Numbered from the stretch's first letter, positions 30,597 through 41,098 are shown. The stretch: DNA of 45,957 nucleotides from Anaerolineae bacterium (GCA_016929795.1 JAFGIA010000198.1:1-45957); one strand, 5' to 3'. Numbers and translations: made by a program. Notes: generated from the letters alone by a model not told the origin.

Positions 30597-31607
30597 ATGT
30601 CGAAACAACGCTGGAGAGAAGCGATCGAGGGCTATCTGTTCCTGCTGCCCAATCTGCTCGGCTTTCTGGTTTTTATGGCGGTGCCGCTGGGGATGTCGCT
30701 CTATTACTCGTTCACCGACTATGACCTGCTCACCCCTGCCAAGTTTGTGGGCTTGAAGAACTATGTCGACGCCCTCGGTTTTTCGGTCGAACCGGAGGCG
30801 TACCAGGCCGCATTGGCGGAGGGCGAGTCGTGGTTGGAGGCGGCCAAGTCGGTGGTGGTGGCGCACGACGCGACCTTCTGGATTGCTCTGCGCAACACGG
30901 CTCTATATGCTGTGGGGGTATTGGTTCTGGCCATCATCCCCTCGTTCCTGGTGGCATGGCTGCTCAATTCGAAGCTGCGGGGCATGACCTTTTTCCGGGC
31001 TATGTTCTATATCCCCGTCGTTGCTTCGATCGTCGGCGTGGCGCTGGTGTGGTTCTGGATCTATAAACAGCAGTCGGGGGTGCTCAACTCGGTCATCACT
31101 GCGGTCGTTCAGCTCCTGAATACGATCCTGGGCCCGCTTGGGGTGACGGTCCGCGATCCCAACATTCCCTGGCTGGTGGACTCGCGCACGGCCCTGCTGT
31201 CACTCTTTGTCATGACCTCGTGGGCAACGATCGGTTACGACATGGTGATCTTTTTGGCGGCCTTGCAGGGCATCCCCCAGTCGCTCTTTGAGGCGGCCCT
31301 GGTGGACGGATCGTCGCGGCTGCACACCCTACGCAGGATTGTCATTCCCCTCCTGTCCCCCACCATCTTTTTCGTCCTCGTCACCAACACCATTACCATC
31401 CTACAGGTCTTTTCCGAGCCATACATCATGACCCAGGGCGGCCCGGCTAACTCGACGATGACGATTGTGCTTTACCTCTACCGGATGGGCTTTCAGCGAT
31501 TCCGGATGGGTTACGCTGCCAGCCTGGCGTGGATCGTCTTTGCTATCATCTTTTTGATCACCACGATCCAGTTCCGCCTGGGCAAACGCTGGGTATATGA
31601 GGAGTAG
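30597..31607 (+). CDS. Sugar ABC transporter permease (MalF-type)
   Basis: A 336-aa inner-membrane permease of the CUT1 class. It has about six hydrophobic helices, the first being YLFLLPNLLGFLVFMAVPLG, and the cytoplasmic EAA loop FEAALVDGSSRLHTLRRIVI that contacts the ATPase. An insertion of about 50 residues after the first helix (SVEPEAYQAALAEGESWLEA) is common in this class. GAAAGGAAAAGCGG precedes ATG 30597. It is separated by 5 nt from the second permease. No ATPase gene is in the operon, so a shared MsmX/UgpC-type ATPase elsewhere is presumed. Confidence 0.93.
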   Translation: MSKQRWREAIEGYLFLLPNLLGFLVFMAVPLGMSLYYSFTDYDLLTPAKFVGLKNYVDALGFSVEPEAYQAALAEGESWLEAAKSVVVAHDATFWIALRNTALYAVGVLVLAIIPSFLVAWLLNSKLRGMTFFRAMFYIPVVASIVGVALVWFWIYKQQSGVLNSVITAVVQLLNTILGPLGVTVRDPNIPWLVDSRTALLSLFVMTSWATIGYDMVIFLAALQGIPQSLFEAALVDGSSRLHTLRRIVIPLLSPTIFFVLVTNTITILQVFSEPYIMTQGGPANSTMTIVLYLYRMGFQRFRMGYAASLAWIVFAIIFLITTIQFRLGKRWVYEE

Positions 31608-31612
31608 GAACC

Positions 31613-32452
31613 ATGCTTGGGAAAATTGAGCGTGTTACCCTGGGGCAAAAGATTCTGTTCTACACCATCATGATCCTCCTGAGCGCGGTCATGATCTATC
31701 CTTTTTTCTTCCTGGTGACTACGTCGCTCAAGGAAAGCCCCGAGGTGTTTGGCAACATCCTCAAGCCCTTGGGCGAGAGGCTGCGCTTTGACAACTTTGC
31801 GACTGTGCTCGGAACGGTGAATATGGACCGTTACCTGCTCAACACGGCGGTTGTCGCGTTCGGGGTCACTATCGGCCAGGTCGTCACTTCGATTCTGGGG
31901 GGATATGCCTTTGCCCGCCTCCGTTTCCCGGGGCGTGATCTGATCTTTCGCGCCTATCTGGGCACGATGATGATCCCCTTTGTCGTGATCATGATCCCGA
32001 CGTACAAGCTGATGCTGGTTTTGGGCTGGGTGGACAAACTGACGGCATTGATCGTGCCCTGGATCTTTACCGCGTACGGCACCTTTCTCATGCGCCAGTT
32101 CTTCCTTGGCTTGCCCAAGGAGCTGGAAGAAGCCGCGCTGATCGACGGTGCCAGCCGCTTTACAACCCTGTGGCGCATCTTTGTGCCCCTGGCCGGGCCG
32201 GCCATCGCCACTCAGTTTACCATCTCTTTTCTATACGCCTGGAACTCGTTCATCTGGCCCCTGGTGGCGATCCAGAGCAAGACGAACTATGTGGTCACGC
32301 TGGGCCTGGCCGATATTCAGGGCGGCTACCACGCCCAACCGCCCCTGGTCATGGCGGGTGCGACGTTGGCGATCTTGCCCACGGTGCTGATCTTTTTGAT
32401 GGCCCAGCGCTATTTTGTCGAGGGGGTTGCCACGACGGGGCTAAAAGGCTAG
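31613..32452 (+). CDS. Sugar ABC transporter permease (MalG-type)
   Basis: A 279-aa CUT1 permease with six membrane helices (ILFYTIMILLSAVMIYPFFF; VVTSILGGYAFARLRFPGRD) and the EAA loop EEAALIDGASRFTTLWRIFV. It forms the translocation pore with the preceding gene product. AGGAG at the end of the upstream gene serves as ribosome-binding site. The C-terminus (RYFVEGVATTGLKG) is typical of the family. Confidence 0.94.
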   Translation: MLGKIERVTLGQKILFYTIMILLSAVMIYPFFFLVTTSLKESPEVFGNILKPLGERLRFDNFATVLGTVNMDRYLLNTAVVAFGVTIGQVVTSILGGYAFARLRFPGRDLIFRAYLGTMMIPFVVIMIPTYKLMLVLGWVDKLTALIVPWIFTAYGTFLMRQFFLGLPKELEEAALIDGASRFTTLWRIFVPLAGPAIATQFTISFLYAWNSFIWPLVAIQSKTNYVVTLGLADIQGGYHAQPPLVMAGATLAILPTVLIFLMAQRYFVEGVATTGLKG

Positions 32453-32528
32453 GCGCGTTCCAGGCGGTGTGCGTGCAGCCAAACATATATAACACACGAC
32501 ACGTAAATCTGACCTTTGGAGAGAGTGT

Positions 32529-34067
32529 ATGAAGATGCAGGACGGCCGGTTTGTGGTCTATGGGAACGCGATCAAGAGCTCCCATTCCCGGCAGGCAACC
32601 AAGTGGCAGAATATGTTTGTCCGCAAGTTCGGTTACGATCCCGACGAGGCGTACGTGCTGAGCCTGGAAGAGAACGAGTACCTGGGCCCGCTTTTCGGGG
32701 TGAAGGACATAGTCCGGGGCGACCAGGGCGAGCCGATCCAGAAGGAGGGGGCGGTTATCTGCAGTACTATCCGCATGGGCTTTGGCCATTACCGGATCGC
32801 GATGGCCGGTGTCTCTTGTGCGCGCGCTATGGGCTTTACTCCCTACTGGCTGGATCTGCTGGCGATTCCAGGGATCACCACCGACGTGATCAATTGGTGC
32901 AACACCTGGTATAGCCGCTGGTCACGCCTCTCTCAACGCAGCAAGTTGTTTAATCGGCACGTCTGGGAGCCGGTGACTACGGGAGAACCCACGCTGCCTG
33001 GCCTGTCGTGGGTTCTTAACACGTGGATCGTCGGTTGGCCGTGGCGCTTTGTCAAGACGAACGTCAAAGATTATAAGATGAGTGAGCTGTTCAGGAACCT
33101 GCACCAGGCCCTGCCGGCCGAGATGCCTGTCCTCACCTCTCACATGTGGAACTGCATGGGGGCTGTGGCCGGTGGCATGACGAATGTGGTGGATATGATG
33201 TTCGACAATTGGCCGATGGCTTTCCAATTGACTGAAGGGGCCAAACATGGTGTGCAGTCGCCCTCGGGCTATTATGGCTTTCGCGTGATGCGCGGGTTTG
33301 ACGAAAGCGGCCAGGTCATGAACCCCGTGCCACCAGATGCGCTCTATTACGTGGGCCACCACGTGGATCACGAGATCGTGGACAATATCGAGGTCGACTG
33401 CCTGGCGCGCCTGCGGCGCATGAAGGACGGCGAGCCGAGGCGCCTGCTCCTGACCATGGGCGGCGCCGGGGCACAGCGCGAGCTGTTCCAGGCGATCATC
33501 GAGCACTGCATCCCCCTGATCCAGCAAGACCGGGTGGCGCTCTTTGTCAACCTGGGCGACCATAAGCAGAACTGGGAGTGGTTGCAGGCCGAGCTGGCAA
33601 CGCACCGCGACCTCATCCAGCCCCATTTCACCTGGGAGGATACGCGGGCCTGTGCCGATCAGATCCGCACCGGCCAGGCCAGGGGCCTGCACGTGTTCCT
33701 GCATGACAATATCTTTCACGCCGTCTATGCCACCAATTATCTCATGCGTGTCGTAGACGTGATGATCACCAAGCCGAGCGAGCTGGCTTTTTATCCCGTG
33801 CCCAAGATCTTTAACGAGCGGGTGGGCGGCCACGAGATGTGGGGCGCAATCCGGGGTGCGGAGCTGGGCGACGGGACGGTCGAAACGCGTACCATTCCTC
33901 AGACTTTGCAGGCTATCGATTTGCTCACGTATGATCACGACTTGCTGGAGATGTACTGCGACTGTATTGTGAAAAACAAGCAGATCGGCATCTATGACGG
34001 GGCGTACAAGTGCGTGGAGCTGGCGACTGGCGCCAAGTTTGAGAGGAAACCGCCCACACAGGCATGA
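32529..34067 (+). CDS. GT-B-fold glycosyltransferase-like protein (MGDG-synthase-like)
   Basis: A 512-aa cytoplasmic or membrane-associated protein. The middle shows ICSTIRMGFGHYRIAMAGV, which resembles the glycine/histidine loop of diacylglycerol galactosyl- and glucosyltransferases and MurG (SxxxGxGHxxA). A second half has LLLTMGGAGAQRELFQAII and MITKPSELAFYPVPKI, like the donor-binding KPG region of these enzymes. The N-terminal 80 residues are not recognised. GGAGAG precedes ATG. It is placed between the sugar permease and a second glycosyltransferase gene, with a 4-nt ATGA overlap to the latter, so the two are translationally coupled. I infer transfer of a sugar to a lipid or carrier; the exact family is uncertain. 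Confidence 0.65.
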   Translation: MKMQDGRFVVYGNAIKSSHSRQATKWQNMFVRKFGYDPDEAYVLSLEENEYLGPLFGVKDIVRGDQGEPIQKEGAVICSTIRMGFGHYRIAMAGVSCARAMGFTPYWLDLLAIPGITTDVINWCNTWYSRWSRLSQRSKLFNRHVWEPVTTGEPTLPGLSWVLNTWIVGWPWRFVKTNVKDYKMSELFRNLHQALPAEMPVLTSHMWNCMGAVAGGMTNVVDMMFDNWPMAFQLTEGAKHGVQSPSGYYGFRVMRGFDESGQVMNPVPPDALYYVGHHVDHEIVDNIEVDCLARLRRMKDGEPRRLLLTMGGAGAQRELFQAIIEHCIPLIQQDRVALFVNLGDHKQNWEWLQAELATHRDLIQPHFTWEDTRACADQIRTGQARGLHVFLHDNIFHAVYATNYLMRVVDVMITKPSELAFYPVPKIFNERVGGHEMWGAIRGAELGDGTVETRTIPQTLQAIDLLTYDHDLLEMYCDCIVKNKQIGIYDGAYKCVELATGAKFERKPPTQA

Positions 34068-35314
34068 ACGTCGGACTTTTTGCCGACTGTGATCAACCGA
34101 CCGTCAGTGGCGTCGTCACCTCGCTGTGGCAGCTCAAGCACGGGCTGGAGCAGCGAGGACACAGGGTGGTCCTCTTTGTTCCGGACACGCCCGGAGAATC
34201 GCGGCACACTCCGGAGGGGTGTGCCGCGCCGTCCGAGGCGGGCGGCCCGCAACCGGGAGGCGTGCATCACCTGGGGGACGGGGCAGCAGAAGGTCTCGTG
34301 GTCCGCTTTCCTTCCCTGCCTTTCAACAGGGCGAGCGGTTTCCGACTGGGGCTGGTAGCCCCCCGGGTGGTACGGCGCATCGCCCTTGGCGAAAGGCTTG
34401 ACATCATTCACACGCACACAGAGTACAGCCTAGGCTGGGCTGGCAAACATGCCGCGCGGCAACTGGGTATACCCTTTGTGCATACCGCGCACACCCTGCA
34501 CCAGGCATACCGCCACTATCTGCCCCTGGGCAGAGCGCTGCCCGCTCGCCTCGTGGAGCGCTACGTGCAGTATTTTCTGTCTGACTGCGCTGCGCTGATC
34601 TGCCCCTCGGAGAAAGCACGCGCCTGCTTTCGCGCTTTTCTCCCCGGTCTCCAGGCTGTCGTCATTGGCAACGGGATCGATCCGGCGAGTTTTCGGCGGC
34701 GGATCCTCGATCGGGAGCAGATGGCACTGACCCGCCAGGCGCTCGGAATTGGTCCCAACGACCAGGTTATCCTCTATGCTGGCCGTATCGCGCACGAAAA
34801 GCGCGTGGTCGAGCTGCTCGACGCGCTGGTCCCCCTGCTCCGCGCCCGCCCAGAGGCCAGGCTCCTCTTTGCCGGTAGCGGGCCGGCAGAGCGGGAGCTG
34901 GCTGCGGCGATAGAGAGCCAGTGCGTGTCGTCGCAGGTGATCCGCGCGGGCAGGGTGGAATGGCAGCGGATGCACGGCGTCTACTCGGTGGCTCGGTTGT
35001 TTGTGACCGCTTCTCTGAGCGAGATGCAGCCTATGACGCTGATCGAGGCCGCGCTGTGCGGTCTGCCCGTCGTCGCACGCCTCGACCCCGCCTACGCCGG
35101 CCTCGTCTGCGATGACTATAATGGCTACCTGGTTGCTTCGGACAGGGAGATTGCCTCCAGGGTGATCGACCTGCTCGGGGACGAGGAGAAGCGGAGGAGG
35201 CTGGCAGAGAATGCACTCCGTCTGTCAGAGGGGTTTACCGCAGAAAGCCACGTGGGGCAAGTGGAGCGCCTCTACCAGCAGGTGGCTGAATGCAGGTTTG
35301 CGTTGAAGGGATGA
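34064..35314 (+). CDS. GT4-family glycosyltransferase (diacylglycerol glucosyltransferase-like)
   Basis: A 416-aa GT-B retaining glycosyltransferase. The N-terminus MNVGLFADCDQPTVSGVVTS with LKHGLEQRGHRVVLF, then HTHTEYSLGWAGKHAARQLG and PFVHTAHTLHQAYRHYL, closely resemble 1,2-diacylglycerol 3-alpha-glucosyltransferases. The donor-binding half shows ILYAGRIAHEKRVVELLDAL, LFAGSGPAE and FVTASLSEMQPMTLIEAALC with the E-x7-E pattern. An insert of about 35 residues after VLFVPDTPG is Gly/Pro/His-rich and absent from usual members. It overlaps the previous gene by 4 nt and ends the operon at a terminator. Substrate identity is inferred. Confidence 0.85.
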   Translation: MNVGLFADCDQPTVSGVVTSLWQLKHGLEQRGHRVVLFVPDTPGESRHTPEGCAAPSEAGGPQPGGVHHLGDGAAEGLVVRFPSLPFNRASGFRLGLVAPRVVRRIALGERLDIIHTHTEYSLGWAGKHAARQLGIPFVHTAHTLHQAYRHYLPLGRALPARLVERYVQYFLSDCAALICPSEKARACFRAFLPGLQAVVIGNGIDPASFRRRILDREQMALTRQALGIGPNDQVILYAGRIAHEKRVVELLDALVPLLRARPEARLLFAGSGPAERELAAAIESQCVSSQVIRAGRVEWQRMHGVYSVARLFVTASLSEMQPMTLIEAALCGLPVVARLDPAYAGLVCDDYNGYLVASDREIASRVIDLLGDEEKRRRLAENALRLSEGFTAESHVGQVERLYQQVAECRFALKG

Positions 35315-38300
35315 ACGCCAGGGGCTGGATTTCGTGCGGTCCTGGACAGGGCTTGCCTAGCATCTGGCAGGTGTGGCAGGCAAGCCATTACCGGCCCCCG
35401 GGCGACCGCCGGGGGCTTTTGAGTGCGACGGGCGCGCGCGCTGGGGACAAAGCCTGCTGGTAGGGCGGCTATACGATCTCGCCGCCACAGGGCGGGTGGC
35501 AGGAGGGCACCCTCTGCTTCCTCTTCCTCGGGCTTGTGGATGACGTAGAAGCGGACGGGCTCGCTCTCGGTCTTGTTGCCCGCGGCGTCGTAGGCAACCA
35601 CGTGCACCAGGTGTGACTCGGTCAGCACGTCGTTGCTGAAAATGGCCATAAAGCCGCTCTCCCACGTCTCGGTGATCGTTTTGCCGTCGGGGCTGATCTC
35701 TACCCAGCGCACCTGCACCTGCTCTTGGGTGATGGTGCCATCGGGATTGGTGATGGTGCGGGTCTCCATGACGGGTTCCATGCGTGGATTGGGCCGCTGG
35801 TCGCGCATTTCGAGCACCCACTTGACTGCATACGGCTCGACGACGCTGAAATCGAGCAGCTTGTCGTCGAGGTAAAACTCGACCTTGTCGATCTGGACGT
35901 TGTCGCTCACCTCGGCGGCAAGGTTGGCCCACTCGTCGGAGGCTTCCAGCTCGTACACCCGGCCGGGCCATGGGTAGCTGACGGCTGCTTGGGGCGGCGT
36001 ATTGTCCACGGTCACATAGCTTGTGGCCCGCCGGAAGTTCTGGCTGTGATCGACGACGGTGAGCTGGAGTGTGTAGAGCCCGTCCTTCAGGCCACGCACA
36101 TCCCAGTACTCGAGCACGTTATTATCCACCTGGTTGTAGTGGTCGCCGCCGATCAGGCTCCACGCCGACGGATTGAGGCCCTCCCCAAACTCCAGTCGAT
36201 AAAAGTTAAAGTCGCCCGAGCGCGCGTTGCCGATGATCGGCACTACTTGCTTGACATGACCGCCGAGGGTCGGTTCGAGGATGACAACCTCGCCGCCCTG
36301 GGGGCTGCAGCCATAGATCTCGTCGCGCTGGGTGGGCGGCTGGGGGATGCCCTGCTGGCGCACCCAGTTGGCGGCCTCTGGTGGGTAGACCTCGTAGACG
36401 CGCCGCTCTACCAGTTCTGGCGGGGTGCAGGCGGTGGCGAGCTTGCCCGTCTGGCGGTTGACCTGCTCGACGCGGTGCACGTCACAGTATTGCGTCGGCT
36501 CGGTGCCCTCGATAAAGAGTTCGCTTTTGCGGTTGGGGCAGTGCTCGGTGGCGAGGAGGCCCGAGATGGCACACACTTCCACGCGCTTGAGCCCGGGCGG
36601 TTGGGTGAACTTGTCGATGACCTCGCCGAGCAGGCGCGTGGCGTGCCCTTCGTCGTAGATGCGCTGCATGACGTTGTGCCAGATGGGGCCGGCGCCGCGC
36701 GAGCTCGACAGGCCCTCCATGGGGGTGTTGTCGTTGTTGCCGACCCACACGCCGGTGACGATCTGGGGGGTGTAGCCCACGGTCCACACGTCCTTCCAGT
36801 CGGTCGTGGTGCCGGTCTTGGCCGCGGCGGGACGGTTGAGGCGCAGCGCGCTGTTCGAGCCAAAGACGGGAGCGCGCGCATTATTGTCGGCCAGGACGTC
36901 GGTCAGCAAGTACACTTCTTGCGGTGTCAGCTCGCGCCCGTCGGCAAAGGTGATCTTGCGCGCCTCGGGCTGCCGGTATTCTTCCAGCACAATGCCGTTC
37001 GAATCCTCCACGCGCAGGATCGAGACGGGGTCGAGCTCGCGGTAGCCAGGGCGCGGCAGCTTGGTGGGCTGGCCCATCATGACGCCCTCATTGGCAAAGA
37101 TGCTGTAGGCGTAGGTCAGGTCGAGCAGCCACACCTCGCCGCCGCCCAGGGTCAGGCTCAGGCCGTAAAAGTCGAGGTCGCGGTTGAGGGTGTTGATGCC
37201 CAGGGCGTGGGTGTTGCGGATCACATTGCCGACACCCACCAGGTCGAGCACTTTGACCGCAGGGATGTTGCGCGATTGGGCAAGGGCGGTGCGAAAGCTA
37301 CGCGGGCCAAGGTACTTCCGGTCATAGTTCTCGGGGCAGTAGGGCGGGTTGGGATAGTCGTCGAAACAGGAGTGGACGTCCATCACCATCTCGGCTGGCG
37401 TGTAGCCCTGGTGAAAAGCGGTCAGGTAGCTAAAGGGTTTGAAGGACGAACCCGGCTGGCGCGGCGCCACGGCAACGTTCACGTTGCCATCGATCTCTTC
37501 GTTCCAATAGTCGATGCTGCCAATCATAGCCAGGATCTCGCCGGTACGGGCGCGCAGTGTGACGACGGCTGCGTTTGACACGTCGATGTCCTCTTCCTGG
37601 AGTTTGGCGACGTGCGCCCGCGCTTCTTCTTCGGCGATGCGCTGCACATCCATATCGAGTGTGGTGTACACCTTCAGCCCGCCGCGATAGAGCACGTCGG
37701 CCGAGTATTTGTCCTCTAGCTGCTTGACCACGTACACGCCAAAGTGGGGTGCCACCAGGTCGTAGCGCTTGAGCATCGATGTGCGAATCTGGAGGTCCTC
37801 GGCAAAGGCGGCGTCGGCCTCTGTCTGGGTGATGTAGCCTTCCTCGACCAGGCGCCTCAAGGCGATGCCTTGCCGCTCCTTGGCCTCGCCGGGGTTATCG
37901 ATCGGATTCATGGCCGGGTATTGGACGATCGGCGCAAGCATGGCGCACTCGGCGAGGGTCATTTCCTGGGCATGTTTGCCATAGTAGACCTGGGCAGCAG
38001 CCTCGACGCCGATCGCCCAGTTGCCGTAATAGTTTGTGTTCAGGTACCACTCCAGGATCTCGTCCTTGGAGTGGAGGCGCGAGATCTCGAGGGCGAGGAT
38101 GGCTTCTTTGATCTTGCGCGCGTACGAGATCTCGTAGCGCTCTTCCTCGGGGATGAGGATGTTTTTGACGAGTTGTACCGTGATCGAGCTGCCACCCTGC
38201 ACACCCTTGCCCTGAATGTTGAGGAGAAAAGCGCGCGCGATGCCCACAGGGTCGATCCCCATGTTGGTGTAAAAGGTCTTGTCCTCCAGGGCGATGGTGG

Positions 38301-38652
38301 CGCTGCGCAAAGCGGCAGGGATCTGGTCCAGGGGGAGCAGGGTGCGGTCGCCGCGGCGCGGATCGATGACCTCACGCAGCAAGATGGTGCCGGTGCGGTC
38401 ATAGATCTTGGTCGTCTCGAATTTTTCCTGGCGGGTAACGATTTCGCCCGGGTCGGGCAGATCCTTGGCATAGTAGCCATAGATGCCGGCGGCCGTGGCG
38501 GCGCCTGCCAGGACGATGAGTACGTTCATGAGGATCACGGCGACCAGGAGCCCGACGAGCGCGCGAACGAGTGTGCGGCCCACACCGCCTTTGGCCTGCT
38601 CTCGCCGCCGTCGCCGCTGGCGCAGCAGATGCACTCTTTCCTGCGAATCCAT
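35272..38652 (-). CDS. Bifunctional penicillin-binding protein 1A with extracytoplasmic extension
   Basis: A 1126-aa class A PBP that polymerises and cross-links peptidoglycan. It has an Arg-rich cytoplasmic tail, one membrane anchor (VRALVGLLVAVILMNVLIVL), a GT51 domain with catalytic E123 (ALEDKTFYTNMGID) and GGSSITVQLVKN, and a transpeptidase domain with S402-S-F-K405, SRN (AQSRNIPAVK) and K612-T-G. After about residue 760 come an Ig-like region (VTVDNTPPQAAVSYPWPGRV, VHVVAYDAAGNKTESEPVRF) and a Pro/Arg-rich tail of about 80 residues. That tail is encoded across the terminator of the convergent glycosyltransferase operon and overlaps its last 43 nt, which is odd and may reflect loss of an earlier stop. 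GAGGGAAGAG precedes ATG 38652. Confidence 0.92.
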   Translation of the reverse strand: MDSQERVHLLRQRRRRREQAKGGVGRTLVRALVGLLVAVILMNVLIVLAGAATAAGIYGYYAKDLPDPGEIVTRQEKFETTKIYDRTGTILLREVIDPRRGDRTLLPLDQIPAALRSATIALEDKTFYTNMGIDPVGIARAFLLNIQGKGVQGGSSITVQLVKNILIPEEERYEISYARKIKEAILALEISRLHSKDEILEWYLNTNYYGNWAIGVEAAAQVYYGKHAQEMTLAECAMLAPIVQYPAMNPIDNPGEAKERQGIALRRLVEEGYITQTEADAAFAEDLQIRTSMLKRYDLVAPHFGVYVVKQLEDKYSADVLYRGGLKVYTTLDMDVQRIAEEEARAHVAKLQEEDIDVSNAAVVTLRARTGEILAMIGSIDYWNEEIDGNVNVAVAPRQPGSSFKPFSYLTAFHQGYTPAEMVMDVHSCFDDYPNPPYCPENYDRKYLGPRSFRTALAQSRNIPAVKVLDLVGVGNVIRNTHALGINTLNRDLDFYGLSLTLGGGEVWLLDLTYAYSIFANEGVMMGQPTKLPRPGYRELDPVSILRVEDSNGIVLEEYRQPEARKITFADGRELTPQEVYLLTDVLADNNARAPVFGSNSALRLNRPAAAKTGTTTDWKDVWTVGYTPQIVTGVWVGNNDNTPMEGLSSSRGAGPIWHNVMQRIYDEGHATRLLGEVIDKFTQPPGLKRVEVCAISGLLATEHCPNRKSELFIEGTEPTQYCDVHRVEQVNRQTGKLATACTPPELVERRVYEVYPPEAANWVRQQGIPQPPTQRDEIYGCSPQGGEVVILEPTLGGHVKQVVPIIGNARSGDFNFYRLEFGEGLNPSAWSLIGGDHYNQVDNNVLEYWDVRGLKDGLYTLQLTVVDHSQNFRRATSYVTVDNTPPQAAVSYPWPGRVYELEASDEWANLAAEVSDNVQIDKVEFYLDDKLLDFSVVEPYAVKWVLEMRDQRPNPRMEPVMETRTITNPDGTITQEQVQVRWVEISPDGKTITETWESGFMAIFSNDVLTESHLVHVVAYDAAGNKTESEPVRFYVIHKPEEEEAEGALLPPALWRRDRIAALPAGFVPSARARRTQKPPAVARGPVMACLPHLPDARQALSRTARNPAPGVHPFNANLHSATCW
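35394..35420 (+). terminator. Terminator of the sugar/glycosyltransferase operon
   Basis: GCCCCCGG (35394-35401), a 7-nt loop and CCGGGGGC (35409-35416), then TTTT. It lies about 80 nt after the GT4 stop and inside the 3' coding end of the opposite PBP gene. Confidence 0.75.
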
Positions 38653-38672
38653 TCTCTTCCCTCAACCGTCTA

Positions 38673-38751
38673 GTATCATCACAAAAATCGGGGGGGGAAG
38701 TAGGGCGGATTGGCAACTCGCCCTACTTCCCGCAGGTTATTGAGATGATAC
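38673..38751. repeat. Palindromic MITE-like element, copy A
   Basis: The element begins GTATCATC and ends GATGATAC. Inside, GGAAGTAGGGCG and CGCCCTACTTCC form a perfect 12-bp stem around GATTGGCAACT. It is flanked by ACCGTCTA (38665-38672) and ATCGTCTA (38752-38759), 7 of 8 identical, which looks like an aged target-site duplication. It lies just upstream of the PBP gene, in the 328-nt gap 38653-38980. Confidence 0.7.
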
Positions 38752-38877
38752 ATCGTCTAGCCATCTAACGAATGATCCACAGCCCAATGTGTAGTCATGA
38801 CTTGTGCCGTAGATTCTTGGCACGACGCCGCCTATGGATCCTGCACGCCGTGCGCACCAGCTACACTCTAACGAGAA

Positions 38878-38921
38878 GGGGGCAGCCGGCCCGCCTGTGT
38901 ACCAGCCGGGCCTTCTCCCCC
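38878..38921. repeat. Nested hairpin downstream of the zinc-ribbon gene
   Basis: GGGGG (38878-38882) and CCCCC (38917-38921) enclose GGCCCG (38888-38893) and CGGGCC (38907-38912). On the minus strand it lies 60 nt after the stop of the 38981 gene, where a terminator could be, but no T-run follows. The remaining part of the gap (38761-38870) shows nothing I can name. Confidence 0.35.
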
Positions 38922-38980
38922 TTTCTCCCGGATGCATGTTAGCAGAAAATAATGGAAAATGCAAACGCCGGAGGGTTGTG

Positions 38981-39268
38981 TCACATGCGGCGCACGCGGC
39001 GCAGCATGCGCAGCACCTGGGTGCGGCGCTCATAGCTGGTGCCAGGCACGGCTTTGTGCTCCCCCACCTGACTGGCGCTTTCCTGCAGCCGGGCCAGGCT
39101 CTCCTCGTCGCCGTACCAGTGCACCAGCCCACAGGCGGTGCAGATCCAGGCGCGTGCCTCAACCTTGATAGCCTCTTCACCTGGCGGCGTGTGGTTCAGC
39201 GTGATCCGCGGCGCCAGGGGCCCCACCAACCCTGCTCCGCATACCGTGCACTGTTTCTCTTCGTCCAT
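38981..39268 (-). CDS. Small zinc-ribbon-like protein
   Basis: A 95-aa protein with two CxxC pairs, C-T-V-C near residue 7 (EEKQCTVCGAGL) and C-T-A-C near residue 43 (ARAWICTACGLVHWYGDE). The spacing suggests one zinc ribbon made from both pairs. The C-terminus is Arg-rich (RRTQVLRMLRRVRRM) and could touch nucleic acid. ATG 39268 is chosen; an in-frame GTG at 39286 lies only a few bases from the repeat element upstream. No family name or function can be given. Downstream of urocanase on the same strand, but separated from it by a MITE-like element. Confidence 0.65.
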   Translation of the reverse strand: MDEEKQCTVCGAGLVGPLAPRITLNHTPPGEEAIKVEARAWICTACGLVHWYGDEESLARLQESASQVGEHKAVPGTSYERRTQVLRMLRRVRRM

Positions 39269-39289
39269 ATCTATCTCACTCGGCACTGG

Positions 39290-39369
39290 GTATCATCTCA
39301 ATAAAGGGGGGAAGTGGGGGTGTGTGCGGGCACCGCACACACCCCCACCCCCGATTATTGAACGGATAC
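39290..39369. repeat. Palindromic MITE-like element, copy B, with target-site duplication
   Basis: The element begins GTATCATCTCAATAA and ends TTATTGAACGGATAC (related inverted ends). Its core GTGGGGGTGTGTGCGG-GCA-CCGCACACACCCCCAC is a perfect 16-bp hairpin. It is flanked by a perfect direct repeat, CGGCACTGG at 39281-39289 and 39369-39377 (8 bp if the terminal C is given to the element). No coding capacity. It sits between the zinc-ribbon start and the urocanase stop. Confidence 0.8.
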
Positions 39370-39377
39370 GGCACTGG

Positions 39378-41081
<1,704 letters not shown>

Positions 41082-41098
41082 CTCATTTCCTCCCTCTT

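Noticed and set aside
35725..37578. 617-codon plus-strand open frame opposite the PBP gene
   Set aside because: Antisense shadow of the transpeptidase region, which has intact SxxK, SxN and KTG motifs on the minus strand.
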